Of a stretch of DNA of 64,000 nucleotides, positions 43,821 to 55,846 are shown piece after piece. This DNA is from Microdochium bolleyi (taxonomy: Eukaryota > Ascomycota > Sordariomycetes > Xylariales > Microdochiaceae). The position numbers were made by a program, and so were the translations under genes. Positions within the stretch are counted from its first letter, which is position 1, and every line of letters starts with the position of its first letter. Below the pieces are notes generated by a model. The model was given only the letters and a program-made list of their open reading frames with translations. It had not been told where the DNA came from and ran no database searches. The DNA is taken from positions 4,221,524-4,285,523 of the forward strand of contig KQ964245.1 of NCBI GenBank assembly GCA_001566295.1. Direction: 5' to 3'.

Positions 43821-45991
43821 ATGGATACATCTCAGTGGGGGCTGACACCCCCTATCTCGGTGACACTGCCAACGTCAGCTGAGACGCAGGCGAGCAATGC
43901 CCTGTTTGAGGAATTGAAGCGTCAGAATCAGTTCGAGCCGGCCTCCGAAGATGCCAAAAGGTGAGTCCGAATAGTGTTGATCGTCAATGCCGTCATCAGT
44001 TTTGGCTTACATGACGCAGGAAAAAAATCATCAAGCATCTCGAATCGATTGGCGACGAGTTCGTACGGCGGATCGCTCGGAACAAAGAACCGCACAACCA
44101 AGTCCTCATTCGCGACGCTCGGTGCGAAATCTTCACGTACGGAAGTTACCTTCTTGGTGTCTACGGACCGGGCTCCGATATCGATACTCTGGTTGCCGCA
44201 CCGAAATATGTTAGTCGTGAGGACTATTTCGAGATATTCCCAGCCCTGATCGAGGAGATGGCGCCGAAAGGCGCAATCACGGATCTGACACCCGTCGAAG
44301 ACGCGTTCGTGCCCATCATCAAGTTCGAGTACTGGGGCATCAGCATCGATCTCATCTTCTCCCGGATCGCCACACTCACACAATTCCCACCGCACGGCCA
44401 GCTTAAGCTCACGGACAACAGCTATCTTCGAGGTCTTGATGATCGGGAGCTCCGATCGTTGAACGGAAATCGAGTTACGCAGGAGATTCTGAATCTCGTA
44501 CCTGAAAAAAGCACCTTCCGCCTGGCTTTACGAGCCATCAAGCTCTGGGCGCAGCGTCGTGCCATCTACGCCAATATCATTGGCTTTCCCGGCGGTGTCG
44601 TTTGGGCGATGCTTGTCGCTCGTGTGTGCCAGCTCTATCCCAAGGCAACAGCGGCCACTATCGTGTCCAAGTTCTTCCTCATTATCCGGAATTGGAGATG
44701 GCCGCAGCCTGTCCAGCTCAAAGATCCTGACAAGCCACCCTTGAATTTGCGCGTCTGGAATCCCAAGCTCTACAAAGGCGATAGTTTCAACATCATGCCG
44801 GTCATCACGCCAGCATACCCTCAGATGTGCGCCACCTTCAACATCACTCAGTCTGCGTTTCAGATCATTCAGCGCGAGCTTAGTAGGGGAGGTGAAATTG
44901 CAGATCGGATCATGGCTGGCAAGGTGGGGTGGAAAGAGATGTTTGTGAAGCATTCTTTCTTCACTAACGACCACAAGTACTACTTGGCTGTCATAGCGAC
45001 AGGCCTCTCGAAGGATGCGCACAAGATCTGGTCCGGCTTTGTGGAGTCTAAGGTCAGAATCTTGGTCGGTGATGTTGAACGGCATCAGTCGATTGCTATT
45101 GCCAGGCCGTTCAACAAGGGGTACGATCGCAGACACAAGGTCAAGTCAGAAGATGAGAAGCAATCTGTCATTGACGGGAGCTTTGCCTTCCTAACGCAAG
45201 ATGAACAGCCCGCGGAGGTCAAAGAGAACAGCACAGCAGAGAAGTCTGAGCCACACAGCAGCGGTGTAATCACATCTGAGAACGGCATATCGTCGGTCGC
45301 AGAGGCTACGGTCAAGCATGAAAATGGGTTTTCTGTGCCTGGCATCAAGAATGAACTAAGCGTTTCGAATTCGTTCAATATGGTGGACGTTCCCATGCAG
45401 CCCGATGAGTCGAAAGAGGAGGTCAAAGAGGAGGCTACAGAGGAGCCAGCAGGGCTGATCACATGCGAGACCATCATCTACAATACGACGTACTATGTTG
45501 GTCTCGAGCTCGCAGAAGGTATGTGTATCCGTGCTGCACTTCAATCATCGCACAATTCACATTGGGATAGGCAACTGACTTGACAGCTTATAGGCGCGAA
45601 ATCACTCGATCTTTCCTGGCAAGTCAACAATTTTAAGCATCTGTGCTGCGAGTGGGAGAAGTATAAGAAGACCCCGGGCCTCTTCCTCAGCATCCAACAT
45701 GTCAAAAACACCAATCTGCCCAATGACGTCTTCGAGGCTGGCGAGACGAAGCCAACGCGACCGCTTAAGAAGCAAGCCGCCAATGGCGGTGCAGCCACCA
45801 ACCTCAAAAAGCGTGCCGCACCACCGGATGTGAGTGAATGTCTCTACGTTACTTACAAGGCAGTCGATGCTCTTGATGGTCAACACAACCCCTGCCTGTC
45901 ACTTCACTTACTGAGTTTGAATATTTAGGGAACCGCGCCGCCACCAAAACGACCAACTAATGGACAAACTGGCGTGGCCGCTGCTGGTTGA
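43821..45991 (+). CDS. PAP1: Nuclear poly(A) polymerase
   Basis: Four exons (43821-43960, 44020-45518, 45594-45829, 45929-45991) give 645 residues. The nucleotidyltransferase core has FTYGSYLLGVYGPGSDID with catalytic D100 and D102 and the third aspartate D157 in WGISIDLIF. ALRAIKLWAQRR, NIIGFPGGVVWAMLVAR and PAYPQMCATFNIT are the conserved central-domain blocks, and the RNA-binding domain is interrupted by an acidic, low-complexity insert at about residues 440-500. The C-terminal tail, spread over two small exons, is basic (KKQAANGG, PPPKRPTNG) and probably carries the nuclear localisation signal. Pap1 adds poly(A) tails to pre-mRNA within the cleavage and polyadenylation factor. The start MDTSQWGLTPPISV fits the conserved N-terminus. 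Confidence 0.96.
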
Positions 45992-47228
45992 TCTCGACCC
46001 GACACTGGCCATCATCAAAACATCCTACCAGTCACTCACGAGTGTGCTTCAATGCTCGTCCGCCCTCTGCGCCTTGTCCGCTAGAGACAAACTGCTCGAT
46101 GACAGTTGATTGCTCAAACTTCTATCCTCACTAATTACCGTTAAGCAGGTCAGCATGCTGCCAGCACTTTTTTACCACATATGCATAACCATGGCACGCA
46201 GTGTCGTCTCCCAGATTTGATGGGACTCTTCTTATTTCAGGGCAGCCTACATGTCACTACAGCGAACCACATCCCGGGGACTCATTCTGCATTGCACGTA
46301 AGCATACACTAGTCGCCAAATTGCCTTCAATTTCACGTCAGATCGGATCGAAGCAGCCGGTGGGGTTTCCCCTGTGGCGATCGGTCTCGCTCGTCTTGAG
46401 GAAGCCAAAAGGGCAAACAGAAACCAAAAAACAGAAGGAAAACAACGAAAACAAAATCCATGCATAAGTACGCCGGTCAGCTTGCACTCGGTAGCAACCG
46501 CTAGCCCCCATCCTCCCACTTCCCTGGCGCACGTTTGCGTCGCACTGAATGCAGAGTTTCAAGCGTGAAGAGGAGAAGATGAGAATTGTCGACGTTCTCC
46601 AGACAGAGGCAGTCTGCAGCCTCGCGGGTCAGGATTATAGGCGAACAACATGTCGCTCCTACCAGCAACCCGGCGTCCGGTACTGTCCTCGTGGGCCCAG
46701 AATCGGGTTTGGGCATGTTCTTCTTTCATGTGTACTTGTATAACCATAAAGCATCAGCAGACAGACACAGACAAATAAAATTGATTTTTCTTCGGGCATA
46801 CGTGCCCTGGTCTACTCATGATCCACATGTCCCATCCACACGTGCCGGTTTCGCTCCAGTGCACAACCTCAAGCATTGTCGACCACGTCGATAGCACGCT
46901 TCTCGATAGCCAAAGGTCGCAGAGTGCCCTTGTAGACAGGCGCCTTCACTGGAATTACTGGATGGGCCTTCGCCCAACGATGAGTATTTTGTCATGGATT
47001 CATTCCCAGAAGACATTGTGGTGCTCAGCATACACTTGATTGCAGGATCAACCCTCGAGACTTTTCTAAACTATGCTGCGCAGCCAGCCAACACGTAGCT
47101 GGCTGGAATAAATACATTTAGAAACCCTTGGCCCTCTCCAGGGCTACAGTAGTCATCATTGTTCAAGCATCTTGACTCCTGGAGCGGACGAGTCGCGTCC
47201 ACTTTCGGGAGGCACAGAGGAGACGGCT
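45992..47228. other. Convergent intergenic region
   Basis: About 1.2 kb between two convergent stop codons. No gene or repeat recognised; several tracts are A/T-rich, in keeping with 3' ends. Confidence 0.5.
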
Positions 47229-48540
47229 TTATTTCGGCTTGGTGATCTCGAAGAACTCCTTGAGCCCGTCCACAGTGGTCTCGACGTTCATGTTGACAAG
47301 GGGCATCTTGTCGTAGCTGTCCTCCTTCATGACGGCGACGAGGGCGAGATACTTGTCGACCTCGCGGAGCATGATGGGCCGGTTGCCGTCGCTGAGGACC
47401 ATGCAGCTCTCGGCCCAGTTGGACGCGACCTGGTCCTCGAGGCGGGCGTGCCAGGGCTCGGCCTCGAGGGCGTCGCGGTGCTGCTTGGAGCGCGGCCAGG
47501 AGCCGTAGACCTCGGTGATGTCGATGATGACGTCGATGTAGTCGGAGCAGATCTCGTACGAGGCCATGTCCGCGGGCGCGTTGTCGGTGGCGATGTAGAT
47601 CTTGGAGAGCACGTCGAAGAGGTAGGCCTTTTCAAAGCGGCACGTGCGGCACAGGTTGGTCAGCATGGCCTCGAGGACGCCCAGCTGCGGGATGAGCTTC
47701 TGGATAACCTTGCTGAAAGCCTCGAAGATGCTGTGGTTGTAGATGCTCGTGAGGTGGAAGGTGACGCTGGCATTCTCGAAGCCGTTGTCCGACAGCTCGT
47801 CCTGGATCCGGATCTGGATGTCCCGCTGAATGTCGAGCTTGTAGTCGTCCGAGAGGCCGTCCACCTTGTGGATGAAGACCTCGATCTTGATGCTCGGGTA
47901 TGAGCGCTGTAGGTTCAGGATCGTCACGTTGAGCCGCGCCACCGCCTCAAGGTAGTCATCCTGTGCATCGATGACCCAGATTAGGGCACCGATCTCGCCG
48001 AACATGGCATCAATGTCAAAGGTGGGGTTGTCGAAGATGTCTATCTGGCCCGGGAAGTCCCAGACTTGGAAGTCCATGAATGACCTGGCCGCCTCCAGGT
48101 CAGTAAGAGGGAATGCTTCAGCATTGGAAGGCTGCTTACCGCATGGAGTCCTTCTGTATCCTGGCTGTCGACTCGAGAAAGAGTGTCTCATTTGGCGGTA
48201 GCTTGTGGAAAACGACACTCGATATTGAGGACTTGCCACTCCTATGAGAAGGTCAGTGACTTTGCAAGAGGCCGTCGCTCGAGGTGGGTCGGAGTGCCAC
48301 TCACCTCCTCTGTCCCATCAGGAGCAGCCGCGGCTTGCCCTTGGGCGCAAGTTCTGGGTTTGGTTCGGCCATTCCTTGGGCATCATGCTTGCCGACTGTT
48401 CCCTGCCGGCTCTGTTCAAAGACACGTGTGAGATTTAGCTGAGCAGGCGAGATCTGGCTATAGAAGCCATCGGAATCGAAGTCAGATGGTGATGAAGTCT
48501 CCGAGTGGAAAGGCCCGCGTCCCGATAGCCCGCACGACAT
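47229..48540 (-). CDS. GTR2: Rag-family GTPase Gtr2 (RagC/D)
   Basis: Three exons (48540-48305, 48241-48140, 48084-47229) give 397 residues. After about 65 disordered residues the G domain starts LLLMGQRRSGKSS (P-loop with K82, split by intron 1), then the switch region, then VWDFPGQ (G3, D122-Q126) and FIHKVDGL (G4). The C-terminal half is the roadblock-like dimerisation domain, with LCRTCRFEKAYLFDV as a recognisable block. Gtr2 pairs with Gtr1 on the vacuole and, with the EGO/Ragulator complex, signals amino-acid sufficiency to TORC1. The N-terminal extension and the SGKSS rather than GKSS-only context are usual for the RagC branch. All splice junctions keep frame. Confidence 0.94.
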
Positions 48541-50569
48541 GGTGACGGCCTCGGACAGATACGCGAATGTGTACGGATATGTCCAAGGTAACTGCCAACG
48601 CTTGTCTAATGCAAACACTGTGGATGTGACATCTGATCGATCACTAGATCATCAATGTCGCGGGCTACGCGGGAGATACTGGCCAGATGCCCCGGCCCAG
48701 ATCAGACTTGCGTGGACATGATTGCTATGCCAATCTGGGGCGCGAAGTAGATGATATTGGTGGGCGGCCAGGTTTGGCCTAAGGCAGCAACAACAACAAT
48801 AAAGAGGAGAATTCAACCAGATCCCGTCGGGCCCGTGTCGGATCGGGGCGCGACTGAGCGGCCACAAATATGGGACAAGTCGCCGCCGGCTGGTATCGCG
48901 GTGACCAAGGGATGGAAAGGCCTAGAAATGTGATGCATTCCGCTGGAACGTCCGGCTCCTGCGGGTGGTGGTCACGAGGGGGGCTGGCCGTCCGGGGAAC
49001 TGAAGCCGGAAGGAGGCAAAAGTAAAGCTCGGGCCCGGGCGGTCTGAGCTGGCGATGCCGTGCTCTCTGCCTGGGCTGATGCTGCCTCGATAATGGCTGC
49101 CGGCGCCGCCGCAGCTTGGACCGAGTGTAGATGCGGTCTCAGCCCTGGATGCCGAATCCTGCCTGGCTATCTGCGCTTGGTACGAGCGTCGAGACTTGCT
49201 GAGGATGACACCGCTCTTTGCAATAAATTCTGTCGTCGCTCCCTTGTGCTCTGTCCCGCGACCTTGCTCCAGAGAGCGGCCCAGGTAGAGATAAGTCTCG
49301 TGTCACTCGACACGACGGGAAGACAGCAAACCACGGCGACAGAAAGTTGGCATGAGGCCATGGTGTGTAGCACAGCTACTCGTCCCCGGCCAGCCATGGA
49401 CAGAACACAGTACTTTGACGCACGACAGGATGGGGATTGTGAGGCAGTACAGAAGGGAATCTGAGATCGTCTTACCTCCATCTTGGTCAATTGACCAGCA
49501 GACGATGTGAGATCAGGCACGTCCTCGCCGTTTCTTCTTCTGGCGCCGAGTATCGCGGTTGTGCTGTTGAGCCCGGGCCCCGATAGGCTGTACCGCCGGT
49601 GATGTCTCGAAGTGCTTCAGAATGAAAAGGATCTCCTCTCCCCCGCGACGCAAAGGCAGACACGCAGGACCCGCCACGCGAACACGATCGTTCAGACGGA
49701 CACAGAGCGCGGGAGATAACGGCTGCGCGGTTGCGATACCTTCCTTCTCTCGTGCGCCGAGGTTTGGCAGTGTCGGTGTCAGATAGAGTGTGCGTCTGCG
49801 CCGTTGTGTCTGCTGCAGTGTGCCATGCAGGGTTTCGTTACTTGTGACGTAGGCAGGGCTTGGGGTAACACAGATGGGCTTGGAGCCTGTGGCGTGTTTC
49901 GGATGTCTGGAAGGCACCTGCACGAGACGTGTCTGTATATATGGCTGGAAGACTGCAGTCAAGACGGGATGCGAGTCATATGGCCCTTTGATAGAGTTGT
50001 TTGTCCAAAGAGGCTTGACGTCCGCTGCCCGCGGCGAGTGGAGTGCAGCAGTTGGAAGGCTGGGGTCGGAGTGCTGGTGGGCATGCAGGGTGCGCCATTG
50101 CCAATGCAGCGTCAAGCGGGTGGGTGGTTACGCCTAGTGTAGGTGGAGCTCCCTGTGGAACTCCAGCTGGTCACGGTACATCAAGGCGCTGGTGTCAGCT
50201 CGCCATGCGTGCTACTACTTGTATCCCTACAGTGGCAACGTGGACCGAGGATCTGATAGATTGAATATGTTCATTTATGCTGCTGTGCGAAATCCAGCAT
50301 CGCTGATATCTCTGCTGTGTCTTGTTCATTATTTGTGTCTATGTTTCTCTAGAGTTGGTTCCCAACTCCAATTCGGTGTCAAAAAAACAGATGTGGGTAT
50401 TTTGTTGTGTAGAACACGAGTCTGCTCGTCCGAGAAAGCTCAATGGGCACGATGCAGCGAAGCGTGGACCACCGAGGAAGACTCGGCGTGCTGGAAACCC
50501 CCATGCTGGGCATCGACTCGCAGCTGCATGTGGTCCGCCTGCGTTTGGAATTCACACCATGACACCAGC
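48541..50569. other. 2-kb gap without a confident gene
   Basis: The region holds the GTR2 promoter and the 3' side of the MIF-like gene. A minus-strand open frame of 200 codons (49513-50115) ends in a Lys/Arg-rich tail but shows no domain, no clear codon bias and no splice support, so I do not call it. No repeat recognised. Confidence 0.5.
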
Positions 50570-51864
50570 TCAAGATTTTGCCGTGTTGGGCCGGACCTCG
50601 GTATTTGCTGCAGGTTTGCCGCCGCCAAAGAGAAATCTGAAGCTCTTCCGCCGACTTGCGGACTTTCGCGGCTGCTCGTTCATGCTGAGTAATCTGTTGT
50701 CCTCCATTGTTGGCGTTGGTGGCACCTCGGGGATGGGGCCAATGTGCATGTGCTCGCTCCTCGCGCTGGGTGGTGGCGTAGGAACTTTGAGATCAAACGC
50801 CGAAGACGTCTTGACATTGGCAAATGACTATTCCTCTCGAATCAGCAAAATGGCCACAAATGACAAGGTCCAGACGTGTGATATCTTACCTTCGGTCTAA
50901 GCCTCTTGTTGGACTTTTGCTTTGATGCCTTTCGGCTGACTGTAGCACCCTCATCGCCAGAGGCTACCTTATCCTGCTCTTCCATCTCTGCCGCAAGCGT
51001 TTTCCCGCCACAAGCTACCTCGTCATGGGGCGTCGGAACGAAACGCACATAGCCACGTGATGCTAGAACGCCCAAGGTGTCGTCGAAGTGTTTCTGGATC
51101 AATGCCGCATTCCTCTTATTGGTGATCGGCTGGGTCAAAGTCGGCAGAGCATGGATTGTGAGAATGTATGCCGGGTCAAATGAACCACCAAACATCAGAC
51201 AGCTAGTGTGCGTGACCGAAACGACTATCGATGATAGCGGTCTCTGGTATCTGGAGGAGAGCAGATATGTCAAGTCTGACATGAAGTGGAACTCGTCTTC
51301 GATCTAACGATCAGGTCAGTCAATGCCGCGGCAGAATGTGCCGTATGGTGGACTTACAATCACATTGGTCTTAAACTCCGCCATCACCAGCGCCTCGTTC
51401 TCGACACGAGTGCGATGTGGGTCCGGATCTCTGTTGGTCGCTGCGAATTCATTTTCGAAGTATGCGTTCTTCATCTTCTGTACATCCGGGTTGAGCATGG
51501 ATCCGCGCCGCCCGATCGGGTCGCCTGGGGCCCCGCGCTCGATGTCCCTCATTGTACCGCTTGTTGGAGAGGAGTCGGGCTTGGGGTGCTTTGTCGTGAG
51601 CGCAGGATTCGGAGGCGGCTGGACCACACGCTGTGCGAAGGACTGCGCATGCGGTGGAGGGGTAGCTCCAACTCCAGAGGTAGCGGTCGAGGGGCGACTT
51701 GAGCTGGGAACGGATTGTGTTGCGGTGGCAGCCCAATCCTTGGTCGAAGTGTCGGCGGGGGCGACCTTTGGATTAATAGCATGGCCGGCATCCTGATATC
51801 CAGGGTCGGCCAAGGCAGGCTTCGGAGTGGTGTCGTGAGCACGGACGGGCAGCATTGCCGCCAT
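50570..51864 (-). CDS. Macrophage-migration-inhibitory-factor (MIF)-like protein with long N- and C-terminal extensions
   Basis: Three exons (51864-51358, 51303-50890, 50827-50570) give 392 residues. Residues 1-150 are Pro/Ala/Thr-rich and disordered. A MIF/tautomerase fold follows at about residues 160-275: the block SCLMFGGSFDPAYILTIHAL corresponds to the highly conserved centre of MIF, and ITNKRNAALIQKHFDDTLGV to the second helix. In MIF the catalytic group is the free N-terminal proline exposed after Met removal; here the fold starts inside the chain at VMAEFKTNV, where Ala162 stands at that place. The last 110 residues are basic, Lys/Arg/Ser-rich, and appear only when the intron 50828-50889 with a CTGAT branch is removed. 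Tautomerase activity of the usual kind is therefore unlikely (inference). Role in fungi is not established. Confidence 0.85.
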
Positions 51865-53859
51865 GGCCAGACTGGTCTTCTAGTGCTGGAATGACGGTGT
51901 TGGCAGCGTGGCTAGCGTCTCTTGCCGAGGGGATCGGTGGGCGATCTGGACTCTCCAACTGTATGCCACGGGGCGAGGAGCAGGGGTGGCTAGATGACTG
52001 GCGTATCAAGGATCCTGGCGTCGAGATTTCAGCTACGCCACGGCAAAGTGGGCGGCCGGCCGGAATGGTCGAGCAGCAGGCGGTGCGGAAGCCAGTGTTG
52101 GAACCTGGCGGGCCGTGAGACAGCGCTGGCGGCGCTGGGCAGCACCCTGGGCAGACCTCGGCGTCGGTGATGCGACAAGGTCGGGGTGCGTATCAGGTGT
52201 GGGATGGCGCCAGCTCGGATAGCCCACTAGAAAGTTGCTGGCACGGTGGAGGCTGTCAAGTCAGGGCTGCGATATCGTGCGAGGACAGAGGGACGGTGCT
52301 GGTCCTGGAAAAGGGAGTGGGTGAATAGGGATGGGCGAGCTGGCAAGTTTATGAGCAGCAGCGGCACGGCCTGGGATAAGAAGCAAGTCGTGCTTGTACC
52401 GTCAAGCTGGGAGAATTAATATCACAGGCTAGGCGGTCGACGGCAGGGATGTTCCAGCTCCCGCCTGCCTCGCCTGCCTCACCTGGCTCGCCCACCTTCC
52501 CAAGGTTACCCATGTGCATGCAGCCACATCAGGACTTCGACTCCATCCCATCTTCCTCGCCGCTCGACTGTCCGCCAAAGGCAGCCCACGGGGTGCGCGC
52601 CGGAGGCATTTCACGGGAGACCTCATGCAGGCTTCAGCACCTGTGCACAACCCAACACAATACCTCTGTTCCAACCTAGAAGTCAGAACTACCCAGGCTC
52701 AACACGACCCCGCGCCATCTCCCATGTGGCCCGCAGTGCGTATGGCATCCGTCAGCATCCCTGCGTCCAGCACGGCCCGCCTCGGATGGGACAGCACATG
52801 CTACGTAATTCGAGGCCAGGCCGCAAGACTGGGAACGATGCCCAGCGCCGGTAAGGTCTTTGTTGTCAGCAAGACGCCGCTGGCCGTCGGCGGACTTTCG
52901 AAAGTGCACTACCACATTGGCAGTGTGGTTTTTACTCGGTTGGCCGTACTCATATGATTTGGCTACAGGGCCCGAGACGAAGAATCGAACATCTGCAAGG
53001 GACCCATCCCTATGGCTGGCCTTGCTACATATACGAGCTCAGATCCCGTCCACCGTCCAAGCAGTACGCAGGAAGGATTCCAAGGCTTCCAAGGTTGCTT
53101 CCACGGCCAAGACAATACCAGACCAGGGCGCATGCCTGAACCATCGTACCCACCTCGCCCACCACCAGCGCAGTTCCCCATCCCGTTGCAGGGATACGAG
53201 GTTGAGCGCCAGGCCCAGAGAGCCGACACAGGGCCACGGTGTTGCCGTCACCGTAGCCATTGCACCCGCGACTGGGGTGGTTCCGCGCTTGGCACCTTGG
53301 TCTATGTATAGCGCTCAACTCTGGGAATACCACGCAGCTCTTCGCGTTTGAGGCATTCGCCCACATTCAGGCCCCACCAATAGCAACTACTATGTAGGTG
53401 TCTTGTTCGACGATGACCAGGCGCGATTAACTGTCTGTGCAGCAGGACACAGTGAATAAAGGGACATAGTGGATAAAGCACCAGCATCAACCTACACATG
53501 GTCACAGGGTCAACCCGCACGCAAATGCGGCAACTATAAGTGTCAAGTTCGCCGATGCTACAAACTCAGGTACTGATGCTCTCCACATCAATGTGCCTCG
53601 TTTACTACATACGCGAAAGAGCAGCGCAATAGACACTGACCAGCCACACTCTACGGAAGAATAGTGCTAAACCAAAACGCCATAGCATAATGAACACAAA
53701 GTCCGCCCAGCCGTCCCTGCGTGATAAAAATTCGCTTCCAACGCGAAGATTGAAAGCCTCGATACATATGGATATTATTGTGGGGCTGGCACAGTCGGAG
53801 GGCTTCAGAGGCACATGACCGTACAGCCCAATGTCCCACCTTCCTCTGCTCTCTTCTCT
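51865..53859. other. 2-kb gap with one copy of a dispersed repeat
   Basis: This contains the promoter of the MIF-like gene, the second copy of the 66-bp repeat (52898-52963) and the 3' side of the four-helix membrane protein gene. Open frames here (for example 52860-53351 plus) overlap one another and have no family features. No gene supported. Confidence 0.5.
52898..52963 (-). repeat. Dispersed 66-bp repeat, copy 2
   Basis: Aligns without gaps to 39704-39769 on the same (minus) strand, about 82 percent identical by eye. Read in one minus-strand frame both copies give AKSYEY followed by NHTA[D/N]VVV. No terminal repeats or target-site duplications were seen around either copy. Confidence 0.75.
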
Positions 53860-54596
53860 TCAAGCAATGGATGGGCTGCTGGATCTGCTAGCCTTCTGGT
53901 TGAGCTGTGACTTCTTGTGGAGCAATAGCCGGCGAGTAGCCAGTGCGACGGCGGCAAGCTCGACCGGGATCAAGATGATGGAGAGATACAGAGCAGTCTT
54001 GCTCTCCTTGCAGACCGAGCTAAAGTATGGTTTGACATTCATGGTGGTGAAGTCCCACTGGCAGCTCCAGCTCTGGATAGTGTCGGTTGTCGTTGAGGCG
54101 TTGACTGCGTAGAAGAGTACAATGGCCACGAAGATGGAGACAAAGCCAATGGTGGGAGCTGCGACATCGACTAGGCAGTGGACCGTACGCTTGTCTCGGA
54201 GCTGTCACGCCGCAAAAATGATCAGCATCAGGCCTCCACACGAAAGTCATGGCGTGTACTCACCATCCGGATGTGAGCAAAGACCAAAGCCACGAGGTTG
54301 GACAGGACAACGAGGACACCCCCAGCGATCAGAGCATTGGTCGGGCGCATGTCGAAGTCCTCAGGCCACAGCGGGAGATCGAAGTCGCTGGACAGGTTGG
54401 TTGAGTTGAAGACGGAGGCAGTACTCGCCGACGTGCCGAGTACGACGAATCCGCACAGCAAGCCCAAGCAGTGGAGGGCGAGCTGGGCGCTCTCGAACAT
54501 CTTGCCGCTTTTCTGCGGGGCATCCTGGCTCTGGTCATGCTGTGAGCTGATCTCGACCTGGAATCCGGCTTCCTGAGACTTTTCTGCGAAGGCCAT
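53860..54596 (-). CDS. Hypothetical four-helix membrane protein
   Basis: Two exons (54596-54264, 54201-53860; 62-bp intron) give 224 residues. Four hydrophobic segments are visible: FESAQLALHCLGLLCGFVV (about 35-55), the segment around ALIAGGVLVVLSNLVALVF (about 88-107), PTIGFVSIFVAIVLFY (about 122-140) and ALYLSIILIPVELAAVALA (about 180-198). Both ends are short and hydrophilic and probably cytosolic. The loop between helices 3 and 4 contains the pair WSCQWDF and SSVCKES, two cysteines that could form a disulphide outside the cytosol. This resembles the general build of fungal MARVEL/tetraspan-type plasma-membrane proteins, but I do not recognise the family. The splice junction and closed frame support a real gene. 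Confidence 0.75.
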
Positions 54597-55846
54597 TATA
54601 TCGGGTGATGAGGAAGTGATATGCTAAGACTGCACAGAGCAAAGCGTGATGTTGAGGGAGCGTAAGAAAAGGAGTGAGATTGGTTGATTGACCAGCAATA
54701 TCGCCCTGAGAAGGAACCCGACAAAAGACAGCAGAAGAGACTTGGGATGGGAAATGATGAACACAGCAGACCCAATCGAGGGACACCTTGGCCCTTATGA
54801 AGACGTCTCGGCCTGTGCGGGCGGCTCAACTCTGATACTCCAACTGTAGCCGCCAATCCCCCGCGCACCAAGTCGGTTCACGCCTCCGAAACCCCATCTC
54901 GAACTTCTGGCGAGCATACTGCAGGGCTGTTGCCTCACGAGATATGCAGCAGCTCGTCAACGCCCCCTGGCTGGAGACATCCGTGAGCGACACGCCAATG
55001 CAGGAGACGGACATGCCACACCTGCAAGGAACAAGCCAGTAGCCGATTGCGACAGCCCTCTGCCGGCCGCAGGTCTGCGAGCGTGACGGGCGTGATGGCG
55101 CTTCAAGGTCTAAGTCTCGGGCCGTGATTGGCTGTGCCCTTTGGCGCCCGGCAAGACAGCCCTCGAACCCCTGCAGTATGCTGCGGGCTGCGCGCCAAGC
55201 AGCGCCCGCCATTCGCCAGCCGCCCACTACGCTATCGTACGCTAGCATAGCTCGCGCTTACTCCCAGCTGCGTGCACCACCTTCTTGCAAGTCTTTCACG
55301 GTTTGCGGGAGGGCCGGACAGGAGGCGGCCATGTCATGTGGGGTCATAGAAGGTACGGAGTAGAATCGGCCGGCATCGGCCGGTTCTGCATCGCGGGCTC
55401 ATGGCATCTTCAGATGGATCATCCGTGCTCTGCAACTTCCCAAAAGATGACCAAGCATAAGGCGGATCTCGAGACCCCAGTAGGCCCCAAACACCCGGCA
55501 TGTCTAGGTTGCTCAAGCGTCCCATGGCGGTCGACCCCAACCAGGCCGTGGGCTTCCATCTAGCCACCGTCAATTGTGCCGTCACAGAAACACGTCTCGG
55601 CCGGCTGGGGTCCGATATACCGCTACGTTCTGATTATTCGGAGTGGTACCAAGATAGTCAAGGATATTCTTACTAAAGGCAACTAGCTCACATATCGTGG
55701 CTCCGCACATTTCAAGCCACTTGCACGACTTGGATCTGCAAACAAGTGCTGCTGTTTCCTCGCTCTAGATGTATAACGCTTCAAATGCTCGGTGGTATTC
55801 TCTCTGCCCGCGCGAGTACGCCGCAGTGCGCGCTGGTGCCTCGATA
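54597..55846. other. Intergenic region
   Basis: About 1.25 kb between two minus-strand genes. It should contain the promoter of the four-helix membrane protein and the 3' side of the LCAT-like gene. No gene or repeat recognised. Confidence 0.5.

Noticed and set aside
49513..50115. 200-codon minus-strand open frame ending in a Lys/Arg-rich tail
   Set aside because: No family features or conserved blocks; the basic tail alone is not evidence of coding.
55140..55165. tRNA B-box-like sequence on the minus strand
   Set aside because: The T-arm stem does not pair and no A-box is present.
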